Source: Endomicrobiellum devescovinae (GTDB lineage: Bacteria > Elusimicrobiota > Endomicrobiia > Endomicrobiales > Endomicrobiaceae). From it: a DNA stretch of 5,105 bases. Shown piece after piece: positions 1 to 5,105 of the stretch. How positions within the stretch are numbered: position 1 is the first letter of the stretch; each line of letters starts with the position of its first letter. The notes beneath the pieces were generated by a model that was given only the letters and a program-made list of their open reading frames with translations, was not told the origin of the DNA and searched no databases. The stretch is taken from NCBI GenBank assembly GCA_031255495.1, contig JAIRSK010000013.1, forward strand, positions 1 to 5,105, given 5' to 3'. The position numbers and the translations under genes were made by a program.

Positions 1-1626
1 TATTTCTATATCTGCTTTCTTTCCTTCTACTGATTCTATCCCATTGTTTACTAAGTTTAATACCATTCTGCTAAAATCAACAAAATTCCCTTTTATAAAT
101 ACAAACTTTTCCTCTCTATATAAACACGCTTTTATTTCTATTTCCTTTTTTTGCTCTCTTATTTGTTTAATAATACGTTCTAAACACCATTTTACTTCTG
201 TATAATCACTTTCATTCCTATCTTTTCTACCTCTATACTTTTGCAGTAACCTATCTACTATATTTTCTATACTTCTTGCCACTTCCCCAAATATTTTCTT
301 TTCTTCTTCTTTTAAACTTTTATTTAAATCTAAATATCCTTTTAGTACATTTACGGGTTGCGCTAGATCATGCGATACCCATCTAGCTGTATTGTATAGT
401 TCTTTTTGAACTTCTAACTCTTTTTTTAACTCCTCTTTTTTCTTCCTATCTGTTATATCTACTGAAATACCCAATAATCCGACATTTTTACCAGCACTAT
501 TTGTTAAAGGAAGTTTATGTGACATATAAGTTCTAAATCCATTATACATTGAAGCTTTCTCTTCGCCTCTATATACTTTACATTTCTCAATAACTAGTTT
601 ATTTATATTATTATGTTTTTTTGCCTCTGTCTCTGATAACAAATCAAAAATAGTTTTACCCAAAATCTCATTCGGAGAACTTAATCCTAAATCTTTTGCC
701 TGAATATCATTACACCCCATATATACGTACCTATTATTCAACCAATATATATGCCCTGGCATTTTAGCTATTATGTTAGTTAAGAGTTCCTTTTGCGAAC
801 GTTCATCAATTAGAAGCTTTAGCAAAGCTTCTCTTGACAGATTCTCTTTTTTTAACATGTTCGAAATCACATTTATTAAATCTTCGTCATCAATGAAATA
901 GCCATAATTACGTTTATTTTCATACTCAGATTTAAAATCAGCTAAATTTGCAAATTTTTGCGTTGAAAAATACGGAAATAGTAATCTTACAGATTCCCTT
1001 AAATATCCAAAGACAGACCATAATATTGTGGTTGATTCTGTAACATTTCCAACATGAATAACATATATATGTTTGTTTGGGTATAGATATGGAAGGGATA
1101 AAATCCATGCGTTTTCTTCAACAAGGTATGAAAATCCGTTTTTTTCATTTGTTTTACGCTTAATTGCATATGCTTGGGCACTTTCTTTATAAGCCTTATG
1201 AATAGATTTGTCTTCTTCTATAGCTTTTATCAAAAGGTCTCTGCAAGACTCAAAGTGAGGATTTTTTAATTTACTTACGCACTCTTGCCAATTTACTTGC
1301 GTAAATCTCTCTAAATTTGGCTTACATCGTTTAATCCACGAAACTTGCTCTTCTTCACCTTTAACCATAGCCTCTTCAAGTTCTTCTATTTTAGAATTTT
1401 CCTTTGGTTTTGGTAAATAATTATACCGACTTAAGTATCCTGTACGTACTTCATAACCTTCACAAGTCGCTAAATCAAATTTTTTAGGAATCAAATCTAT
1501 TGTAGATTGAATCCTCATTTTGTCATTTGGATTTTTTGTGTGCGATTCCCAAAATATAACAACAGAGTTTTTAATTGGCACCAAGGTAGGCAAATTACGA
1601 AAACTAGCAACTGTAGCTTCTATCAT
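1..1626 (-). CDS. Sensor histidine kinase with N-terminal cyclodipeptide-synthase-like domain and PAS domain (3' end outside window)
   Basis: An uninterrupted frame of 542 codons runs from an ATG at 1626 to the left edge without a stop. The start is the first Met after an in-frame TAG at 1639-1641 and has a weak AGGA upstream. Visible parts: residues ~10-225 resemble cyclodipeptide synthases; ~226-282 form a charged helical linker; ~283-392 are a PAS/PAC domain (GHIYW at 291-295, GCNDIQAK at 304-311, GISVDITDRKK at 386-396); ~393-412 are a Lys/Glu-rich coiled coil. The H-box SHDLAQPV follows at 418-425, with His419 the likely phosphoacceptor, and then the start of the HATPase domain with N-box NLVNNGIES (524-532), Asn528 being the expected Mg-ATP ligand. 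The G1/G2 boxes and any receiver domain lie beyond the window. There is no signal peptide or clear membrane segment, so the protein is probably cytoplasmic. It starts 62 bp after secA on the same strand. The kinase assignment is firm; the signal and response regulator are unknown. Confidence 0.9.
   Translation of the reverse strand, partial: MIEATVASFRNLPTLVPIKNSVVIFWESHTKNPNDKMRIQSTIDLIPKKFDLATCEGYEVRTGYLSRYNYLPKPKENSKIEELEEAMVKGEEEQVSWIKRCKPNLERFTQVNWQECVSKLKNPHFESCRDLLIKAIEEDKSIHKAYKESAQAYAIKRKTNEKNGFSYLVEENAWILSLPYLYPNKHIYVIHVGNVTESTTILWSVFGYLRESVRLLFPYFSTQKFANLADFKSEYENKRNYGYFIDDEDLINVISNMLKKENLSREALLKLLIDERSQKELLTNIIAKMPGHIYWLNNRYVYMGCNDIQAKDLGLSSPNEILGKTIFDLLSETEAKKHNNINKLVIEKCKVYRGEEKASMYNGFRTYMSHKLPLTNSAGKNVGLLGISVDITDRKKKEELKKELEVQKELYNTARWVSHDLAQPVNVLKGYLDLNKSLKEEEKKIFGEVARSIENIVDRLLQKYRGRKDRNESDYTEVKWCLERIIKQIREQKKEIEIKACLYREEKFVFIKGNFVDFSRMVLNLVNNGIESVEGKKADIEI
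952..1599 (-). other. Cyclodipeptide-synthase (CDPS)-like domain within the kinase gene
   Basis: This covers residues ~10-225 of the kinase. CDPSs use two aminoacyl-tRNAs to make cyclic dipeptides through a Ser-bound aminoacyl intermediate; in AlbC, recalled from memory, the key residues are Ser37, Tyr178 and Glu182. Here a hydrophobic strand (VVIFW, 22-26) leads to Ser28, followed by a helix and a second strand. A helical stretch then runs RFTQVNWQECVSKLKNPHF, ending near 125, and an acidic IEEDKSIHKAY (136-146) resembles the AlbC FEEDAEFATAC segment. YLVEENAWIL (167-176) supplies Tyr167 and Glu171 with the Tyr-x3-Glu spacing. It is followed by LPYLYPNKHIYVIHVGN (178-194), which matches the family's post-catalytic loop and strand. 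The usual G-x-S context of the nucleophile is replaced by W-E-S, and the C-terminal part differs from AlbC, so this would be a divergent member or an inactive homologue. The call rests on remembered sequences and order of elements, not on a computed alignment. Confidence 0.58.
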
Positions 1627-1636
1627 AATACAAATA

Positions 1637-1640
1637 TCCT
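1637..1640 (-). promoter_or_regulatory. Weak Shine-Dalgarno (AGGA) for the kinase gene
   Basis: AGGA on the minus strand lies 10 nt upstream of the ATG at 1626. It overlaps the in-frame TAG that bounds the frame upstream, which supports this ATG as the start. The rest of the 62-bp gap after secA (1627-1688) shows no terminator hairpin. A TATTAT at 1649-1654 could be a -10 element but has no acceptable -35 partner. Confidence 0.5.
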
Positions 1641-1688
1641 AAACTAGCATAATATTTTCTCTAAACAATTGAAATCTTCGTCTAATAT

Positions 1689-4283
1689 TTATGCTCCACA
1701 GCACTTTTTATATTTTTTGCCACTACCACAAGGGCAAAGATCGTTTCTGCCTATATTATTTAAGTCCTGAGGTTTAACTTTTTTGTTATTAATCCTATTT
1801 TCAAGCTCTGGACTTACTGAAACAGACTCTTGATTTACATTATGCGTCTTTGCATTTATCTGAACTTTGAATACATATTCTATAGTATTTTCTCTTATTC
1901 TTCTCATCATAGATTCAAACAACGCAAAAGATTCCTTTTGGTATTCAATTTTTGGATCTTTCTGAGCGTAAGCTCTAAAACCTATACTGCGCCTCAACTG
2001 ATCAAGTTCATACAAATGATCTTTCCATGAAGTATCTATCATTTGCAACAAAACCATTCTCTCTATGTGAGCAAACAATTCTGGCGTAAGCTCTTGTCTC
2101 CTCTTTTCATAACATTCAATGAGTTTGCCGTAAATATCCTCTTGAAGAGCCTCTTTAGTCAACAAATTGATTTCGTCTTTATTTTGTATTCCATATTTAA
2201 TGCCAAATGTCCTAAACAACCACGCATCTATGCTTGTAAAATCCCATTCTTCGGCATATTTGCCAATACACCAAGAATTAAGATTTTCTTCAACGGATTC
2301 TCTCAGCATATCTTTTATCTGCTCAGAAATATCTTCGCCTTCTAATATCTCGTTTCTAAGTCTGTAAACAGCTTCTCTTTGTTTGTTCATAACATTATCA
2401 AAATCTATAAGCTGTTTTCTTATATCAAAGTTCATACCCTCAACTTTTCTCTGAGCATTTTCCACAGCTTTAGATATCCATGGGTGTTGTATATCTTCGC
2501 CCTCTTTAAGACCAAGCTTCTGCATAACCATAGACATTCTCTCCGAACCGAATAAACGCATAAGCTCATCTTCCATAGACAAGTAGAATCTTGTAGAGCC
2601 GGTATCTCCCTGTCTTCCTGAACGTCCTCTTAGCTGATTGTCTATTCTTCTGGACTCATGTCTTTCCGTACCTATTATGTGAAGTCCGCCAAGATTTCTA
2701 ATTTCTTCATTTTGTACAGGATCCCCTGCACCAAGAACAATATCCGTTCCTCTTCCTGCCATGTTTGTAGCTATTGTTACAGCTCCTTTGGTGCCGGCTC
2801 TAGCTATAATTTGTGCTTCCTGCTCGTGATATTTAGCATTTAAAACATTGTGTGGAATGCCTTTTTTTCTAAGCATTGATGATATTTTTTCAGACTTTTC
2901 AATTGACCTTGTGCCGACAAGCACAGGCTGTCCCTTTTTCCACAAATATTCAATTTCTTTTACTATTGCTTCATCTTTTTCTTTTTCAGTTCTATATATA
3001 ACATCACCATGATCCTTTCTTATCATGGGGTTATTCGTAGGAACTTCCACAACGCCAAGCTTGTAAATTTCCCAAAATTCTTCTGTTTCCGTTGAGGCTG
3101 TACCGGTCATACCAGATATTTTCTTGTACATTCTAAAGAAGTTTTGGAAAGTTATGGTTGCAAGCGTTTGGTTTTCATCTGCTATTTTTAAATTCTCTTT
3201 TGCTTCTATTGCCTGATGAAGACCGTCAGACCATCTTCTGCCAGGCATAAGCCTTCCAGTAAACTCATCAACTATTATAACTTCTCCATCTTTTACTACA
3301 TACTCCACATCTTTGCGGTACAAACTGTGCGCTCTTATAGCTTGTGTTATGTGATGCACCCACTCGGACTGTAAATCGTCGTATATATTCTTTACACCTA
3401 AAATTTTCTCAGCTTTTTGAACGCCTTGCTCTGTTAAAACTACTGAATGATTTTTCTCATCTACAAGATAGTCGTAGCCTTTTGATAAATCCACATTGTC
3501 ATACTTTGCTTTTATCTCTTCATTTTCAGTAATTCTTCTACCTTTTAGCATAGGAACTATCTTATCTGAAACATAATATTTATCTGTAGATTGTTCTGCC
3601 GCACCAGAAATGATAAGAGGGGTTCTTGCTTCATCTATAAGAATAGAGTCCACTTCGTCTATGATGGCATAATTTAACGGACGCAGAACTCTGTCCTCTT
3701 TTGTAATTACCATGTTGTCTCTAAGATAATCAAAACCGAGTTCGTTGTTTGTAACATATGTTATATCACAGTTATACGCTACTCTTCTTTCTTCTTTACT
3801 TGTATCATGTCCTACGTTTCCTACTGTAAGACCTAGCTTTTCATATACCACGCCCATCCATTCCCTGTCTCTTTTTGCAAGGTAATCATTTACTGTAACA
3901 ACATGCACGCCTGTCTGAGGCAAAGCATTAAGATATGCTGCAAGCGTAGCAACCAAAGTTTTACCTTCTCCCGTCTTCATTTCGGCAATTTTCCCTGTCT
4001 GAAGAATATACCCGCCGATTATTTGTACGTCAAAATGTCTTAAACCTATTGTTCTAACAGACGCTTCTCTTACGCATGCAAAAGCTTCAGCTAAAATGTC
4101 GTCTAAAGTTTCTCCTTTTGAAAGACGGTCTCTAAATTCCGCTGTCTTTGCTTTTAATTCATCATCGTTGAGATTTTTTATAGATGTTTCAAAAAAATTT
4201 ACCTTCTCTACTATCGGGTTTATAGCTTTTATATCCCTTTCGTTTTGCAAACCAAAAATTTTACCCAAAATACTTTTTAACAT
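1689..4283 (-). CDS. secA: Protein translocase subunit SecA (preprotein translocase ATPase)
   Basis: SecA is the cytosolic/peripheral-membrane ATPase that pushes unfolded preproteins through SecYEG. The 864 residues are complete, between the lengths of the B. subtilis and E. coli proteins. The Walker A motif MKTGEGKT has Lys108 and the Walker B motif is DEVD (209-212), the same numbering as E. coli. The preprotein-binding region follows up to about 370. MTGTA lies at 392-396, and the second nucleotide-binding domain has NMAGRGTD (507-514) and the arginine-finger stretch QLRGRSGRQGD (550-560). The two-helix finger around 743-790 keeps Trp753 and the fingertip tyrosine in RAYAQKDP (Tyr772). The C-terminal SEC-C zinc tail has Cys850, Cys852, Cys861 and Cys862, i.e. 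C-x-C-x8-C-C, with Cys where E. coli has His. A short variable linker (~808-845) joins the tail. The ATG at 4283 gives the standard MLKSILGKIFG start and has a strong ribosome-binding site. All key residues appear intact. Confidence 0.99.
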   Translation of the reverse strand: MLKSILGKIFGLQNERDIKAINPIVEKVNFFETSIKNLNDDELKAKTAEFRDRLSKGETLDDILAEAFACVREASVRTIGLRHFDVQIIGGYILQTGKIAEMKTGEGKTLVATLAAYLNALPQTGVHVVTVNDYLAKRDREWMGVVYEKLGLTVGNVGHDTSKEERRVAYNCDITYVTNNELGFDYLRDNMVITKEDRVLRPLNYAIIDEVDSILIDEARTPLIISGAAEQSTDKYYVSDKIVPMLKGRRITENEEIKAKYDNVDLSKGYDYLVDEKNHSVVLTEQGVQKAEKILGVKNIYDDLQSEWVHHITQAIRAHSLYRKDVEYVVKDGEVIIVDEFTGRLMPGRRWSDGLHQAIEAKENLKIADENQTLATITFQNFFRMYKKISGMTGTASTETEEFWEIYKLGVVEVPTNNPMIRKDHGDVIYRTEKEKDEAIVKEIEYLWKKGQPVLVGTRSIEKSEKISSMLRKKGIPHNVLNAKYHEQEAQIIARAGTKGAVTIATNMAGRGTDIVLGAGDPVQNEEIRNLGGLHIIGTERHESRRIDNQLRGRSGRQGDTGSTRFYLSMEDELMRLFGSERMSMVMQKLGLKEGEDIQHPWISKAVENAQRKVEGMNFDIRKQLIDFDNVMNKQREAVYRLRNEILEGEDISEQIKDMLRESVEENLNSWCIGKYAEEWDFTSIDAWLFRTFGIKYGIQNKDEINLLTKEALQEDIYGKLIECYEKRRQELTPELFAHIERMVLLQMIDTSWKDHLYELDQLRRSIGFRAYAQKDPKIEYQKESFALFESMMRRIRENTIEYVFKVQINAKTHNVNQESVSVSPELENRINNKKVKPQDLNNIGRNDLCPCGSGKKYKKCCGA

Positions 4284-4294
4284 ATCTATGAATA

Positions 4295-4303
4295 CCTTCC
4301 TTT
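4295..4303 (-). promoter_or_regulatory. Shine-Dalgarno of secA
   Basis: AAAGGAAGG on the minus strand ends 11 nt before the ATG at 4283. It is a strong purine-rich site, slightly far from the start, and the only good one near it, so it confirms the chosen SecA start. Confidence 0.75.
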
Positions 4304-4331
4304 GACTTAAGAATTTCTACATGTTATTTTG

Positions 4332-4360
4332 ATTATATAATTTATTTACCTGCATGTACA
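4332..4360 (-). promoter_or_regulatory. Sigma70-like promoter of secA
   Basis: On the minus strand a perfect -10 TATAAT (4332-4337) is preceded by a 17-bp spacer and a -35 hexamer TGTACA (4355-4360), which matches TTGACA at four of six positions. Transcription would start near 4325, giving a 5' leader of about 40 nt before the secA ATG and including its ribosome-binding site. The leader shows no evident strong hairpin, and there is no sign of an upstream secM-like ORF. The promoter may also serve the kinase gene by read-through. Confidence 0.7.
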
Positions 4361-4546
4361 CAAATACAAATATTTTAAAATGATTTGATAAAATTTTTGT
4401 AATTTTTAGGTAGTTATTTTAGCGGTTTTAGTAATATGAATTTATATAAAACGTAGTTTGTCATATATGTTATAGATTTATGCAAAGTTAGGTTCATATA
4501 ACTATTTTCCTTTTTCTCGGAAAAACTCAAACGATAAACTTAGGAG

Positions 4547-4566
4547 AAATTCCAATAAGGGAACTT
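4547..4566 (-). terminator. Possible weak terminator hairpin after the barrel gene
   Basis: About 50 nt past the stop codon at 4616, the minus strand reads AAGTTCC-CTTATT-GGAATTT. This can form a 7-bp stem (one G-U pair) with a 6-nt loop. It is followed by only a short pyrimidine run (CTCCT), not a proper U-tract. A second small hairpin, TTTTTC-CGA-GAAAAA, lies at 4511-4525. Either could slow the polymerase, but neither is a classical intrinsic terminator. Confidence 0.25.
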
Positions 4567-4615
4567 AGAATTACTATTGCCGACAGATTTAGTATATCAA
4601 TCTATTCTTTGCTAT

Positions 4616-5105
4616 TTAACGAGGCTTTAAGTTTTTTAACCTGCTTTTTAATGACTTATATAAGTATTCGTTGGCTTTAACAGTATTTTTGTCTTTAGCA
4701 GGTTTTTGTATTTTAACTTTCTCTGAGCCAAATTTATAACTCACACCTATATTACCTTGAACATTTTGATATTTAGCTGCAGTTAGAAAATTTATACCTG
4801 CAAAAACTAAAATATCTTCTGTTATCTTATAATTAGCTCCTAAGCCTATACCAAATTTACTTCCATATTCTTTAGCACCTACTGTATTAAATTGAGCTCC
4901 ATTTATACCGTCTAAAAGTCTAATTCTGCTTTTTATTTCTGGCTGTTCTCCGCTTAACAAACTTCTATATTCTATCTTTGCATTCCAAGTAAATCTTCTT
5001 ATTTCTTGTTCAATACGTAATCCTAATCTTTCTATGGCTCTGCTATACATTCCATTTTCAACTTTTAAATCAAAGTATTCTGTTCCACTTTCTTTTATAT
5101 CTTCA
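4616..5105 (-). CDS. Outer-membrane autotransporter-type beta-barrel protein, C-terminal fragment (5' end outside window)
   Basis: The frame is open from the right edge (first full codon ends at 5104) to a TAA at 4616-4618, giving 162 residues. The Met at 5050 is internal, because the frame continues upstream with EDIKESGTEYFDLKVENG, so no start is visible. The sequence alternates polar and hydrophobic residues in short amphipathic strands joined by turns: AIERLGLRIEQEI, FTWNAKIEYRSLL, SKFGIGLGANYKITEDILVFAGINF, then GNIGVSYKFG as a final strand with its aromatic residue (Phe at visible residue 125). This is the pattern of type V (autotransporter) barrel domains, where such a strand normally ends the protein. 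Here 37 more residues follow, about a third Lys/Arg, ending in LKSRLKNLKPR. The passenger or N-terminal part is not visible. A porin-like or other barrel protein is possible. It lies upstream of secA, separated by 332 bp, and is probably a separate transcript. Confidence 0.75.
   Translation of the reverse strand, partial: EDIKESGTEYFDLKVENGMYSRAIERLGLRIEQEIRRFTWNAKIEYRSLLSGEQPEIKSRIRLLDGINGAQFNTVGAKEYGSKFGIGLGANYKITEDILVFAGINFLTAAKYQNVQGNIGVSYKFGSEKVKIQKPAKDKNTVKANEYLYKSLKSRLKNLKPR

Larger units (their letters stand above)
4284..4615. other. Intergenic region between the barrel gene and secA
   Basis: These 332 bp are clearly more AT-rich than the flanking genes. The left quarter holds the secA leader and promoter. 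The middle (about 4361-4490) is A/T-rich with no frame, repeat array or RNA gene that I can see. The right part (4491-4615) is less AT-skewed and contains weak hairpins, a 7-bp direct repeat AACTTAG (4537-4543 and 4562-4568), and an open but start-less plus-strand frame that I do not regard as a gene. Confidence 0.7.

Noticed and set aside
999..1181. 60-codon minus-strand frame beginning MPKHMQLSV.
   Set aside because: It lies wholly inside the kinase gene in another frame, within the CDPS-like domain, and has no ribosome-binding site of its own. It is a shadow frame.
1830..4305. Several plus-strand frames of 60-100 codons antisense to secA.
   Set aside because: They are shadows of the secA reading frame: low-complexity, Phe/Ser-rich peptides typical of the complement of an AT-rich gene, without start signals.
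4511..4525. TTTTTC-TCG-GAAAAA inverted repeat as an intrinsic terminator.
   Set aside because: The stem is almost all A-T with a 3-nt loop and is not followed by a U-run in the direction of transcription.
4492..4680. Plus-strand open frame of about 60 codons overlapping the end of the barrel gene (reads ...GEIPIRELRITIADRFSIS...).
   Set aside because: It has no ATG near its beginning, no ribosome-binding site, and its second half is antisense to the better-supported barrel gene. The peptide resembles no family I recognise. At most it is a decayed remnant.
4616..5050. Treating the Met at 5050 as the start of a complete 144-residue protein.
   Set aside because: The frame stays open upstream to the window edge with barrel-like sequence, there is no ribosome-binding site before that ATG, and a complete barrel domain needs more strands than 144 residues hold.
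1..5105. CRISPR array, tRNA/rRNA, insertion-sequence ends or phage genes.
   Set aside because: No regularly spaced repeats, no tRNA-like cloverleaf, no transposase-like frame and no terminal inverted repeats were seen.

Overview
The window is AT-rich bacterial DNA with three protein-coding genes, all read leftward (minus strand). In transcription order they are the 3' end of an outer-membrane autotransporter-type beta-barrel gene (right edge), a complete secA, and the 5' two-thirds or so of a large sensor histidine kinase gene that runs off the left edge. The beta-barrel protein implies a Gram-negative (diderm) cell. The SecA is a full-length SEC-C-tailed form. The kinase's PAS domain, with a GCN-xx-QAK signature, resembles PAS domains I associate with Legionella/Coxiella-like and other host-associated bacteria. 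Base composition, the autotransporter and the kinase together would suit a host-associated AT-rich diderm such as an Endomicrobium/Elusimicrobiota-like organism or an amoeba or insect symbiont, but I cannot fix the phylum from this sequence.

Region by region: 1-1626 is an uninterrupted 542-codon frame, open at the left edge. Its parts in order are a cyclodipeptide-synthase (CDPS)-like domain, a helical linker, a PAS domain, a short coiled coil, a HisKA-type dimerisation/phosphoacceptor segment (His419), and the beginning of the HATPase domain with its N-box. 1627-1688 is a 62-bp gap with a weak Shine-Dalgarno sequence and no visible terminator. 1689-4283 is secA (864 codons). 4284-4615 is a 332-bp, very AT-rich intergenic region holding a convincing sigma70-like secA promoter, the secA ribosome-binding site and weak hairpins downstream of the barrel gene. 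4616-5105 is the barrel gene's 3' end, with an unusual lysine-rich tail after the last barrel strand.

How the genes relate: SecA drives export through SecYEG and would be needed to export the autotransporter, but both are general functions and adjacency may be chance. The kinase lies downstream of secA on the same strand with no visible terminator between them, so read-through transcription from the secA promoter is plausible.

The most interesting item is the kinase. Its N-terminal ~225 residues match the CDPS layout (tRNA-dependent cyclodipeptide synthases such as AlbC), including the catalytic Tyr/Glu pair spaced Y-x-x-x-E (Y167, E171) and a Ser at the nucleophile position (S28) in a non-canonical context. 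A CDPS module joined in one chain to a PAS-histidine kinase suggests either an enzyme whose cyclic dipeptide is linked to signalling, or an aminoacyl-tRNA-binding fold reused as a sensor.
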